A DNA stretch of 64,000 nucleotides from Sphingomonas sp. YR710 (GTDB lineage: Bacteria; Pseudomonadota; Alphaproteobacteria; Sphingomonadales; Sphingomonadaceae): positions 1-64,000 of the forward strand of contig NZ_FMZJ01000006.1 of NCBI RefSeq assembly GCF_900101455.1. The letters run 5' to 3'. This document shows, in pieces, positions 34,613 to 43,888 of the stretch; position 1 is the stretch's first letter; each line of letters starts with the position of its first letter. The notes beneath the pieces were generated by a model. It had not been told where the DNA came from, ran no database searches, and saw only the letters and a list, made by a program, of their open reading frames with translations. Both the position numbers and the translations under genes were made by a program.

Positions 34613-35800
34613 CTATTCGACACGGATCGCGCGCCCGTCGACGCACGAGTAGAGACTGGTACCGGAGGCATCGAGCAATTCGACCGTGCCACCGTTCAGA
34701 TAGATCAGGTTTTCGAGGTGGAAGCGGCCCAGAACCGGATCTACCCAGGGCAGATCGCAACTCAGCACCGATCCGTCGACCATCTCGAACGTCCCCAGCG
34801 AATTGCCGGGGTGGGGATGATCGGTATGTTCCAGCCCGACTGAGTGGATCGAGGCTCCGGTAAAGGCAATATTGCCGTGCGCCTGGATCGAGGCCACCAC
34901 CGCCCTTTCGACCGCGTCGGACATCGCCCCCGCCCGGAATTCGGACAGAGCCGCGCTCCAGCCGCGCCGCACGGCATCATAGGATGCGATCTGCGCCGCC
35001 GTCGGCTCGCCGATCACGACCGTACGCCCGACATCGCTGGTATAATGCCGTACCGCCGCCGTCGTATCGAGCGTGACCGTATCGCCAGGCTCCAGCTTCC
35101 AGTCCTTGGGGATCTTGCCGACACCGGGACGATAGGGTGTGATCAGCAGGAAGACCGGTCGACCCCCGACAAGCGGCACAACCGACCAGAAGGCGCGCTC
35201 GGCCTCGTTGCATGTGGCCCCGCTCGCCAACGCCTCAACCACCGCTTCCATGCCGAACTCGGTTTTGCGCGTGGCGGCGCGTATCAAGCGTATCTCGTCC
35301 GGCGTCTTGACCATGCGGATATCGCGCATCAGGTCGCGCGCATCGCGGACCTTAAGGCCCGACCCGAGCTTTTCGGCAACGTCATATCCTAAACCGCGAT
35401 CGTCGAAGCCGATCGTCGCATCGGTCAGGCCGATCTCCAGCAGATACGCTGCGACCACCTCGGCATGGTTGGCCGGCAGCGGCTTCTGCTCCTGCTCGAC
35501 AGACAAGGAGACGGGACGGCCAGCAACGCCCATGCCGACCTTGCGACGGTACGTGCGCAGAATCTGCATCCACGGCCCGTCGAACTGCTGCGGCTGTCCC
35601 GAATCGGTCTCGGTGGTGATGATCGCCGGCGCGCGATCATGATCACGCGGCAACACGACGAGCGCCATGTCGCCGAAATGCCAGGCGGCATAGGTCGCCC
35701 AGCCGCTGAGATAATAGACATTGGTATTGATTGAGGCGACGATCGCCGACACCCCCTCCCGATCCATCAGCGCGTCGGCGCGATCCCTGTTGAGCAGCAT
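34613..35800 (-). CDS. M24-family (Xaa-Pro peptidase/creatinase fold) hydrolase, copy A
   Basis: The protein has 395 residues. An N-terminal creatinase domain starting MLLNRDRADALMDREG precedes the pita-bread catalytic domain. Metal-ligand positions: D in VTLDTTA, D in TSDVGRT, H in HSVGLEHTDHP, then D in LSCDLP where peptidases usually have Glu, and E in FHLENL. It shares its start sequence with two other M24 genes in the window. It is divergent from a GPH symporter gene and co-directional with the monooxygenase. It may cleave an amide or C-N bond of the imported compound; peptidase activity is not assured. Confidence 0.88.
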   Translation of the reverse strand: MLLNRDRADALMDREGVSAIVASINTNVYYLSGWATYAAWHFGDMALVVLPRDHDRAPAIITTETDSGQPQQFDGPWMQILRTYRRKVGMGVAGRPVSLSVEQEQKPLPANHAEVVAAYLLEIGLTDATIGFDDRGLGYDVAEKLGSGLKVRDARDLMRDIRMVKTPDEIRLIRAATRKTEFGMEAVVEALASGATCNEAERAFWSVVPLVGGRPVFLLITPYRPGVGKIPKDWKLEPGDTVTLDTTAAVRHYTSDVGRTVVIGEPTAAQIASYDAVRRGWSAALSEFRAGAMSDAVERAVVASIQAHGNIAFTGASIHSVGLEHTDHPHPGNSLGTFEMVDGSVLSCDLPWVDPVLGRFHLENLIYLNGGTVELLDASGTSLYSCVDGRAIRVE

Positions 35801-35956
35801 CGGTTTCTCCCTGAAGTGGCGGATCGCGCTGATCCCATCATCTCAGCGAAGGCTGAGAGCCTCCCCCGTCTCTCCGCACGCAAAGGCTCCGGAGATTCCG
35901 CAGCCGTCGCTGGGGTGACGGGAAATTATGGGACGAGACTAAGACTATTTCGCACG

Positions 35957-35993
35957 GAATCGTCCGCTTCCGCACGATTCATCCGCCTGTCGG
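35957..35993. promoter_or_regulatory. Candidate operator between M24 copy A and GPH symporter
   Basis: The 267-bp divergent gap holds an inverted repeat GAATCGT (35957-35963)/ACGATTC (35974-35980). Immediately after it is CCGCCTGTCGG at 35983-35993, which matches the motif CCRCCWGTCGA found in other gaps of the island. Confidence 0.45.
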
Positions 35994-36067
35994 TCACGCG
36001 GCCCGCGGCCATGTCCGGTGGGCCGCCGCGATGTCAGCCTCCGACAACCATATAAGGGGCTTTAAAA

Positions 36068-37411
36068 GTGACGACCACCGAACCATCGCCACCTCTTCCC
36101 CTCAGCGTCCGCATCGGCTGGGCATCGGGCAGCATAGTCACCAGCACCCTTGTATTCGTGACGACCACCTTCTTCTTGCGCTTCATGACCGACTTCGTCG
36201 GCATCGGCGCGGCGGTCGCCGGGGGTCTGCTGGCGTCGACCAAAATCTTCGACGCTCTGATAAACCCGCTGATGGGCCTGTTCAGCGATCGATCGAGGGG
36301 TGAAGGCGGCCGGCGGCGGCGCTACCTGCTGATCGGAGCGGGCATCGGCGCGATCGCGATGCTCGGCATGTTCAACTTGCCCGTCGGTCTCCAGGCTGGG
36401 ACCGCGACCACCGTAGCGCTGGTGATGCTGATGCTATCCTCGGTGGGATATACCGCGTTCAACGTCTCCTATCTATCGATGCCGGCCGAAATGACGACCT
36501 CGTCGGTCGAGCGCGCCGGGCTAATTTCCTTTCGCATTTACGCGCTTGCGATCGCGCAGTTCATCGCAGGCGGGCTGGCGCCGCTGGTGCTGATGGCGTT
36601 CGGCGGCGGCCGCAGCGCCTATGGCGCGATGGCGGTCGCACTTGCGGCGCTGATCATGAGTACAGCGATGATTGCCTTCATATCAACCCGAAAGGCGCCT
36701 TTCACCCAATTGACCGCGCAGATGCGTTCGCGTTTCTGGGCAGCTTTGCCCACTTTGTTTCGCAGCCGGCTTTACGTTACTTTGCTGCTGCTAAAGGCGA
36801 CGTTTCTGATCGGATCGACCGCGCATACCGCTACTGCGGCTTATTATGTCCACCATGTGATGCGTGCGAGTGATGCGACATTGAGCCTTTTCCTGACAGT
36901 CTATTCGGCCGGTATGGTCCTGTCGCAAATGCTATGGCTGTGGCTGATCAAACGCATCGGCCGGGTGCGCTGCTTCATCGTTGCGGCCGGCGCCTATACG
37001 ATCGCCAGCATCGCCTGGGCGATGATGGGGGCACACCTGCCCGCCGGGCTGTTCTTCGTACTCTCGACTGTCAACGGAATGGGAGCCGGCGGCATATTGC
37101 TGGTCAGCGAATCCATGCTGCCCGAGGCGATAGAGGAGGATTACCGTCTGTCCGGTATCCATCGCGAAGGTACGCTCGCATCGCTGTTCGCCTTTGCCGA
37201 GAAATTCGCCCACGCCGCGGGCCTCGCGCTCGTGGGCGCGTTGCTCGCCTGGTACGGCTATGTCGCGCCGAAAACTGGCGGAATTCTCAATGGCGACGGC
37301 CTGCGCGCCGTAATGGCCGCCTTCGGTCTGCTGCCTGCCACATTCGTCGGCGGAAGCTGCCTTTGGCTGCTGCTGCTCAAGCGTACGAGGCCCGCGCATT
37401 TGGTTGCGTAG
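36068..37411 (+). CDS. GPH-family sugar/cation-type symporter, copy A
   Basis: The protein has 447 residues with about 12 membrane helices. LRFMTDFVGIGAAVAGGLLA, KIFDALINPLMGLFSDRSRG and YLSMPAEMTTS are the GPH (MFS_2) signatures shared with galactoside/glucuronide symporters. The GTG start has AAGGGG about 9 bases upstream. It is divergent from M24 copy A and followed by a TonB receptor gene. It probably carries the receptor-imported compound or its fragment across the inner membrane. Confidence 0.9.
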   Translation: MTTTEPSPPLPLSVRIGWASGSIVTSTLVFVTTTFFLRFMTDFVGIGAAVAGGLLASTKIFDALINPLMGLFSDRSRGEGGRRRRYLLIGAGIGAIAMLGMFNLPVGLQAGTATTVALVMLMLSSVGYTAFNVSYLSMPAEMTTSSVERAGLISFRIYALAIAQFIAGGLAPLVLMAFGGGRSAYGAMAVALAALIMSTAMIAFISTRKAPFTQLTAQMRSRFWAALPTLFRSRLYVTLLLLKATFLIGSTAHTATAAYYVHHVMRASDATLSLFLTVYSAGMVLSQMLWLWLIKRIGRVRCFIVAAGAYTIASIAWAMMGAHLPAGLFFVLSTVNGMGAGGILLVSESMLPEAIEEDYRLSGIHREGTLASLFAFAEKFAHAAGLALVGALLAWYGYVAPKTGGILNGDGLRAVMAAFGLLPATFVGGSCLWLLLLKRTRPAHLVA

Positions 37412-37579
37412 CGGATAGATCGCCAAAACCGAATGGCCGCGAACCTGCATTCGGCAATCATTAGCCATCGCGACACGAAACGGCGCCATCGCATGAGAAT
37501 GAGCGGGCGGTGCGCGAACACGAAAAGAAGATCGCAGGTTTGCAGGGAACCTAACGCCCATATCTCTCGGAGAACGACA

Positions 37580-39892
37580 ATGACCGCAAGGGGACTTCTC
37601 TTCATCGGCACCGCTCTGGTGCTGACCTCGGCCGCCCAGGCGCAGAACGTGCCCGTTGCACCCGCCACGACATCGACCGATGCCGACGGCGGCGAGATCG
37701 TGGTTTCCGCGCGCAAGCGCGCAGAGTCGATCGTCGACGTGCCCACTGCCGTTACCGCGCTCACCAGCGCCGATCTGTCGACGCGCGGCATCGTCGACTT
37801 CGCCGGGCTCAACCAATTCGTTCCCGGCTTTCGTTGGAACCCGAGCGGATCCAGCAACACCGCACGTACCTTTAACACATTCGTGATCCGCGGCACCTAT
37901 TCGGGCAGCGACCATCCCGATCGCCAGAATGTGAGCCTATTCATCGACGGGATCCCGATCGGAGGCGCCGGGTCGCTGCCCGGCCTCACCGACGTCCGCC
38001 AGGTAGAGGTCGTGAAAGGTCCGCAGAGTGCCTATTTTGGCCGGTCAACCTTCGGTGGCGCGGTCAACTTCATCACCACCGCCCCAGGAAACGACTACAA
38101 GGTCAGCGGCAGCGTTGATCTGGCCACCTATGCCAATCGCGAAATCGGCATCTCGCTGGAAGGGCCGATCGTCCCCGATCTGCTGGCGATACGCGTCTCC
38201 GGTCGACATTATCATGCGGGTAGCCAGTACGATAATTTCGGCTATGGCGGCGAACTGGGCGAACGCCAGACCAATTCGGTATCGGGCACGGTAAGCTTCA
38301 CCCCCGCTCCCAACTTCTCGATGCGCGGCTATTTCACCTATTGGCGCGACAAGGATGCGCCATTCGCAACCTCCCTGCTGACCAGCGCAGACTATAATTG
38401 CAACGCGGGCGCCGGCGTCGCGGGCGCGCTCAACTATGTGTGCGGATCGATCGGCAGGGCGCCCGCGAACCGCATCTCGCAGAATACCGCCGTCGGATCG
38501 GCGATCACCGATCAACTCGCCTCGCGTAACCAGACGCTTGGCAGCGATTTCATTGACGATTTCGGTTTCCGCCGCCGCGCCCATTTCGGCTATATCTCAG
38601 CCCAATATGAGATGGGCAATAAATGGACGGTCAGTCTAAACGGATCGACCGGCGACAATCGCTATGCCGTCCTCGCCGACAATGCCAATCGCTATCTGAC
38701 CAACAACACGTATTCGGTGACGCTGACGCCGTGGCATATTGAGAATAAGAGCGCCGAGCTTCGGCTGGCGACCGATGTCAGCAAGCCGTTGAAGGTCGTC
38801 GTCGGCAGCAACTATTTCCAGCAGATCTCCCACACCGGATCGAACACCGCGCGCACCGGCGGCGCGATTGTCACCGGCCTTCCTTTCCAGAAGGGCAGTG
38901 CGAACACCTATGGCCTGTTCGGATCCATCTCCTACGACATAACCGATGCGCTGAGCCTCAGCGCAGAGGGCCGTTACCAGAAGGACAAGATCCGCTCCCA
39001 AGTCCTCTCAACCGGGGGCATTGATATCAGCGGCACTACCAACAGCTTCACGCCCCGCCTGATCGCGCAATATAAGCTCGCCCGCAACGCCAACATTTAC
39101 GCATCCTATTCGGAAGGGACGCGCCCGGCGCAGTTCAACTCGAACGTCTTCTCGTTGAGCGCGGCGGCCAAGGCCGAATTGGCGACGCAGGCCGATATCC
39201 CGCTGGTGGTGCCCGAAGAGAAGCTGAAGATGGGCGAATTCGGTTTCAAGGGCGAGTTTTTCGATCGCAAGGTCCGCCTCCTCTCCGCGCTTTATTATGG
39301 CCAATGGCGCAACAAGCAGATCCAGCAAACCCTGCAATATCATCCGACCCCTACGACCCTGACGTCGCTGCTGGTCTTTCTGCCGAACGGGCGGGTGAAT
39401 ATCTATGGCATCGAGCTGGAGGGCCATTATACGCCCATAGCCGCGCTGTCGTTCGACGGCACGTTCGCTTATGCGGAAACCGACATCCGCAGTACCTATT
39501 GCGCCGACTGCCGCAGCATCACCGGAAATCCCACGCCCGTAGGCACGCGCCTGCCCCGCTATCCGGCTTTCACCGGCTCCGCATCGATCGATTTCCATCC
39601 TGAACTCAATAGCCGCCTGACCGGGATCGCCCGGCTCGACTGGGTTTATACGGGCAAGCAATATGATACCGAGGCGAACATTGCCTACGTCCCGTCGTCC
39701 CAGATTGTGAACCTCCGCATTGGCGCGCGGACCGATACGGTGTCGCTGGAATTCTATGTGAAGAATCTCTTCAACGACGATACGCCGCTGAACATCGGGC
39801 GCAGCGCCGATACGTTCAATTCAAGCAACACCATTCTGCTCGCGCCCGCGCAGAAAAGGATCATCGGGGTACATTCGAGCATCAACTTCTGA
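37580..39892 (+). CDS. TonB-dependent receptor, catabolic island copy 1
   Basis: The protein has 770 residues. A signal peptide (GLLFIGTALVLTSAAQAQ) is followed by a TonB box region EIVVSARKR, a plug with VFIDGIPIGG-type sequence and VEVVKGPQSAYFGRSTFGGA, then a long barrel ending SSINF. It lacks an STN domain, so no surface signalling is expected. An extracellular-loop segment YNCNAG...LNYVCG holds a Cys pair also found in the receptor at 58193-60544. The ATG at 37580 has GGAG 7 bases upstream; the longer frame is rejected. Confidence 0.92.
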   Translation: MTARGLLFIGTALVLTSAAQAQNVPVAPATTSTDADGGEIVVSARKRAESIVDVPTAVTALTSADLSTRGIVDFAGLNQFVPGFRWNPSGSSNTARTFNTFVIRGTYSGSDHPDRQNVSLFIDGIPIGGAGSLPGLTDVRQVEVVKGPQSAYFGRSTFGGAVNFITTAPGNDYKVSGSVDLATYANREIGISLEGPIVPDLLAIRVSGRHYHAGSQYDNFGYGGELGERQTNSVSGTVSFTPAPNFSMRGYFTYWRDKDAPFATSLLTSADYNCNAGAGVAGALNYVCGSIGRAPANRISQNTAVGSAITDQLASRNQTLGSDFIDDFGFRRRAHFGYISAQYEMGNKWTVSLNGSTGDNRYAVLADNANRYLTNNTYSVTLTPWHIENKSAELRLATDVSKPLKVVVGSNYFQQISHTGSNTARTGGAIVTGLPFQKGSANTYGLFGSISYDITDALSLSAEGRYQKDKIRSQVLSTGGIDISGTTNSFTPRLIAQYKLARNANIYASYSEGTRPAQFNSNVFSLSAAAKAELATQADIPLVVPEEKLKMGEFGFKGEFFDRKVRLLSALYYGQWRNKQIQQTLQYHPTPTTLTSLLVFLPNGRVNIYGIELEGHYTPIAALSFDGTFAYAETDIRSTYCADCRSITGNPTPVGTRLPRYPAFTGSASIDFHPELNSRLTGIARLDWVYTGKQYDTEANIAYVPSSQIVNLRIGARTDTVSLEFYVKNLFNDDTPLNIGRSADTFNSSNTILLAPAQKRIIGVHSSINF

Positions 39893-39897
39893 GGATC

Positions 39898-39922
39898 GGG
39901 GAGGTCCACATCGGACCTCCCC
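39898..39922. terminator. Bidirectional terminator hairpin
   Basis: GGGGAGGTCC (39898-39907) and GGACCTCCCC (39913-39922) form a 10-bp perfect stem with a 5-base loop, six bases after the receptor stop. A C-rich tail follows and there is no T-run. It lies between convergent genes. Confidence 0.65.
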
Positions 39923-39983
39923 CCCTCCAACCATGATCGCCTTGCCAGCAAGGGCTGGCGTGACGATTGTTTGCCGCATCGGC

Positions 39984-41471
39984 CTACTTCGTCGGCACCG
40001 TCGGCCCCGGGACGAAATGCGCCAGCCGGTCCGTCAGATAAGCCCCATGCCAGTCGAGCAATGGCTTGCGATAACCGTTTGCGATCCTGGGCACCGATGC
40101 CAGCAGCATGATCGCATCGTCCGCCGTGGTGAAAGGCCGCCATGCCGGCGCTCCCGGACATACCGGCACGCCATTGACCGCAAACGACGTCCAGCACCGG
40201 TGCACATAATGCGCCACGGACCAATCTTCCGCGGTCGCGGCCCGAGCATTTGGCCGCTTATCGAGCGTCTTGAACACATAAGCGATCTCTCCGCCGTGCG
40301 GCGACGGGCCATGATCGAACTGATAGAGATAGACCGGCACGCCGGGCACCGCCCGTTCCGCCAGGAACCGCGCCGGCCCGAGCATCCGCGCGTCGGCGAA
40401 GATGCGATGGGCGAACTTCTCTTCGTCGGGCTCGTTGCCGTAAAGTGCGCGCAATTCGGCAAGCTGATTCGGATCGTACCAGTCGAGCACCGAACGATAC
40501 GGCACGAAGTTCAGCAGCGAATCCTCGCCGCTGGTCGCCCCTATCATGATCGGCACCGGGAGTTGCGCGCGGCGGTCATAGACCTTGGCGGCGGGATCGG
40601 GCACGAGCCTGCCGTCGATGATCGGCCCAAGCCCCGCGCCTGCCTGCGCGACCACCGACACCGGCAAGGCGCGGAGTTGGTCCGGCGTAGCCGTGGCACT
40701 ATCGAGCACGCCGTGGCCGGCGATCGCCACGCCCCGCGCCTCGCGCTGGGCAAGATTCTCCATCATCATGCCCGCGCCACCCGACTGGATGATTGCCCTG
40801 GCAAACAAGCCTTTGGCGCGTTCGAGCGCGGTCAGCAGCAGCACGGCGCTGCCGCCAGCGGACTCGCCGAAGATTGTCACGTTCGCCGGATCGCCGCCGA
40901 ACCGGCCGATATTCCGCTGCACCCATTCGAGCGCCGCGATCTGATCCTCCAGCCCATAATTGCCGAGCGGCGCCCCGTTCGATTCGGCAGTGAGCGCCGG
41001 ATGCGCAAAGAAACCGAGGCCCCCGAGCCGATAGTTGAACGTCACCAGCACGATGCCGTCCCGCGCGAACGCGCTACCATCGAATACCGGATCGGAGCCC
41101 TCGCCGGTCAGATAGGATCCACCGTAGATCCACACCATCACCGGCCGCCCGCCACTCTCCAGTTTCGGCACCCAGACATTGACCGTCAGGCAGTCCTCGC
41201 TCTGCGGCGTCGTGCCGCGCGTCATGCCGACCGCTTGGATGCAGCGCGGTCCGAAGGCGCTTGCGTCGCGCTCGCCGCTCCACGCGACCGGGCGCATCGG
41301 CGATGTCCAGCGCAAAGGGCCGACCGGCGGAACGGCAAAGGGGATGCCCTTGAAGACATTGGCCGTCGCGGTTTCGGTACCCCGGAGCGTGCCGGTATCG
41401 ATGGTTACGACGGGCGCAGCCTGGGCCACTCCCGTGATCGCTATGGCTGCCGCCAGATATCCGTGACGCAT
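39984..41471 (-). CDS. Type-B carboxylesterase, secreted
   Basis: The protein has 495 residues. A signal peptide (HGYLAAAIAITGVAQA) precedes a carboxylesterase type B domain: VFKGIPFAVPPVGPLRW, SEDCLTVNVWVPK, WIYGGSYLTG (oxyanion), NYRLGGLGFF, GNYGLEDQIAALEWVQRNI and the nucleophile elbow FGESAGG. A late His lies in DHGPSPHGGEI. The start is the ATG at CAT 41469-41471, which gives a clean signal peptide. It probably hydrolyses an ester side chain of the island's substrate in the periplasm. Confidence 0.92.
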   Translation of the reverse strand: MRHGYLAAAIAITGVAQAAPVVTIDTGTLRGTETATANVFKGIPFAVPPVGPLRWTSPMRPVAWSGERDASAFGPRCIQAVGMTRGTTPQSEDCLTVNVWVPKLESGGRPVMVWIYGGSYLTGEGSDPVFDGSAFARDGIVLVTFNYRLGGLGFFAHPALTAESNGAPLGNYGLEDQIAALEWVQRNIGRFGGDPANVTIFGESAGGSAVLLLTALERAKGLFARAIIQSGGAGMMMENLAQREARGVAIAGHGVLDSATATPDQLRALPVSVVAQAGAGLGPIIDGRLVPDPAAKVYDRRAQLPVPIMIGATSGEDSLLNFVPYRSVLDWYDPNQLAELRALYGNEPDEEKFAHRIFADARMLGPARFLAERAVPGVPVYLYQFDHGPSPHGGEIAYVFKTLDKRPNARAATAEDWSVAHYVHRCWTSFAVNGVPVCPGAPAWRPFTTADDAIMLLASVPRIANGYRKPLLDWHGAYLTDRLAHFVPGPTVPTK

Positions 41472-41620
41472 TGGGCGGCTCCTTGATGCTCTATAACAAC
41501 GCCAACCTGTCCTCACTCTGGACAAGCGGGGTGGGTAGATCAGTGGGTATCCGCTCCAGAAAATGGGATCATCGGTACTGGCGCCATCATTCGCGCCGGA
41601 ATACTCGCTTGACGGAGATT

Positions 41621-42463
41621 CTACGCCTCCAGAAAGCGCTGGATCGCGACCGCCTTGTCCTCCACCGTCGGCCCGACGATGTCGATCCGGCTCTCCGCCA
41701 CCATAGCCGCATAGTCAGACGCCCGATCGCGGATCGCCGGCAATTCGGTCGCACCGATCAGGAACAAGGTAGGCAACGCGACGAGCGGAAGCCGTTCGCT
41801 CGCCCGATAGGCAAAGGCCGCGCGATAGGATTTGTGATAAGTGCGCAGGCTCTTGAGCACTTCTAGCGTCTTGGCATGGAGTTCGTCGGCCGACGGCACC
41901 GCATAGCTCATCAGCCGGTGCGCGGGATCGCGCTTGTACCAGGGGAAGTGCAACGCCTGATCGCGGACGAAGTTGAATGCCCAGGCGAACTGGCACCCAT
42001 AATCGTCGGGCGCGATCTGTGGCGCATAATGTTCGATCATCTCAGCGATCGCGTCGGGGGCATATTCGATGATGCCGTCGATGATCACACGACGCAGCCG
42101 ATCGGGATGTAACACCGCCATCTCACACGCGATCCGCGCGCCAGTGTGGGTGCCGTACAGATCGACGCGGTCGAGCCCCATTGCCTCAAGCAGGCGGGCG
42201 AGCGTATCGGCATAATAAGCGATATCGGGCAAACTGGGCGCCGGTGGCGCGGAATCGCCATTGCCGACCGTATCTGGCGCGATCAGCGTCCGGCCGCCCC
42301 GCGCCGCGATCGCGGTCATCAAGCCTTCCAGGCCCCGCGATGAACCTGGCGAGAGATGGATCATCACCAGCGGTGGCGCGTCGATACGCCCTCCGTCGAT
42401 GCGACGCATGTGGATCAGGCCTTCGGCAATGCGGACGAAGGCGCGGTCGATCAATGTCGTCAT
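41621..42463 (-). CDS. Alpha/beta hydrolase with GTHTG elbow
   Basis: This 280-residue cytoplasmic alpha/beta-fold protein has MIHLSPGSSRGLEGL, LIAPDTVGNGDS and DLYGTHTGARIACEMAVLHP. The residue at the nucleophile position (G-x-Nuc-x-G) is His, not Ser, and no GH-type catalytic His is visible near the C terminus (ends AVAIQRFLEA). It may be a non-classical hydrolase, a lyase, or a decarboxylase on this fold. It is the last gene of a five-gene minus-strand operon and overlaps the DHA2 exporter gene by 4 bases. Confidence 0.85.
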   Translation of the reverse strand: MTTLIDRAFVRIAEGLIHMRRIDGGRIDAPPLVMIHLSPGSSRGLEGLMTAIAARGGRTLIAPDTVGNGDSAPPAPSLPDIAYYADTLARLLEAMGLDRVDLYGTHTGARIACEMAVLHPDRLRRVIIDGIIEYAPDAIAEMIEHYAPQIAPDDYGCQFAWAFNFVRDQALHFPWYKRDPAHRLMSYAVPSADELHAKTLEVLKSLRTYHKSYRAAFAYRASERLPLVALPTLFLIGATELPAIRDRASDYAAMVAESRIDIVGPTVEDKAVAIQRFLEA

Positions 42464-43884
42464 CGCAGGGGTCTCGTGCGACGCGGCTTGATCATCGCGG
42501 CGCCGGCATCAGCCGGCACTTGGCGCATCCAGTGAAGCGAGGTCATAGACAGGGCCGCAATGGCGACAAAAGCGGGCGCGATCACCGTCGCATCGAGCGT
42601 CGCCACGCCGATCATCCGCTGGAGCAATTGCACGACGATCACCGAGGCGGCGATACCCAGACTCTGCGACAATTGCTGGCTGACGCTCGCGATCGTGCTG
42701 GCCGCCGCGAACTCGCGCTGGGGCAGATCGGCATAGCCGACCGCGTTGAGGCCCATCAGTTGCAGCGAGCGCAGCAGCCCCTGCGCGAACAGCAGCGCCA
42801 GGATCACGACATGTGGCGTCCCGCGCGTCAGCAAGGCGCAGGCGGCGACCAGAAGCGCGATCAAAACCGTGTTCAGGATCAGGAAGCGGCGAAAGCCGAA
42901 CAAGGTTAGCACGGGGTTGATCACCCCCCGACTTAACAACGAACCGATCGCGCCCGCAAAAATGAGCCCGCCCGTCTCGACTGCACTCATCCCGAAACCG
43001 ACCTGAAACAACATTGCCAGAAGATAGGGTACCGAGCTGGTCAGCATCCGCACGAACATGCCGCCAACGCTGCTGACGCGCGAGGTGAGCACGTCGAGCG
43101 AGCCGAGATCGAGGATCGGATTGGGCCTTCGGCGCGCGTGGACGATGTAGAGCAGGGAACATACTGCGCCCGCGACGATCACGCCCCCGATCAGCCACGG
43201 TGGCAGATCGGCGCGGGTGGCGGCCGCGATGCCGAAGGTAAGGCCGGCGAGCGCGGTGATGATCAGGATCGCACCAACCAGATCGATCGGATGCTTTTCA
43301 TCGCTGCGTATTTCACCCACGAAGCGCCAAACCAGCAGCAGGCCGATCACGGCAATGGGCACATTGGCGAAGAACAGCCAGCGCCACGATGCAATCGTGA
43401 CGATCAGCCCGCCGATCGGCGGCCCGATCACCGGGCCCAGCATCACCGGAAGGGTGAGCATCGACATCGCCCGGACGAACTCGCTCTTATCGATCGATCG
43501 CAGCACGATGATACGCCCTACCGGCAGCAGCAAAGCCCCTGCGCAACCTTCGAGCACCCGTGCAGCCAGCAGCACCGGCAGGCTGGTCGCCAGCCCGCAA
43601 GCGAACGCGCTCAGCCCAAAGGTCGCGACCGCGAGCAGGAACATTGCACGCGCGCCGAACCGGTCAGCCGCCCATCCGCACAAGGGCAGGATCGCGGTCG
43701 CGCCGATCAGATAAGCGGTGACCACGATGTTGAGCGACAGCACCGGCACGCCGAACGAAGCCGCCATCTTCGGCAGCGCGATCGAGACTGCGCTCGTATC
43801 GAACGCCTGCATGAAGGCCGCGCAACCCACCACCGTCGCCGCGATCATCGATCGGCGGCGCTCCTTGCCGTCTATCTTGCTCAT
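42460..43884 (-). CDS. DHA2-family MFS exporter (EmrB/QacA type)
   Basis: This 474-residue protein has about 14 helices. FDTSAVSIALPKMAASFGV is the DHA2 helix-1 motif (D1), and WAADRFGARAMFLLAVATFG carries motif A. LGPVIGPPIGGLIV is motif C, typical of antiporters, so export is more likely than uptake. The ATG (CAT at 43882-43884) is used; the upstream extension runs into the methyltransferase gene. It sits between a methyltransferase and a hydrolase gene. Confidence 0.9.
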   Translation of the reverse strand: MSKIDGKERRRSMIAATVVGCAAFMQAFDTSAVSIALPKMAASFGVPVLSLNIVVTAYLIGATAILPLCGWAADRFGARAMFLLAVATFGLSAFACGLATSLPVLLAARVLEGCAGALLLPVGRIIVLRSIDKSEFVRAMSMLTLPVMLGPVIGPPIGGLIVTIASWRWLFFANVPIAVIGLLLVWRFVGEIRSDEKHPIDLVGAILIITALAGLTFGIAAATRADLPPWLIGGVIVAGAVCSLLYIVHARRRPNPILDLGSLDVLTSRVSSVGGMFVRMLTSSVPYLLAMLFQVGFGMSAVETGGLIFAGAIGSLLSRGVINPVLTLFGFRRFLILNTVLIALLVAACALLTRGTPHVVILALLFAQGLLRSLQLMGLNAVGYADLPQREFAAASTIASVSQQLSQSLGIAASVIVVQLLQRMIGVATLDATVIAPAFVAIAALSMTSLHWMRQVPADAGAAMIKPRRTRPLR

Positions 43885-43888
43885 GCGA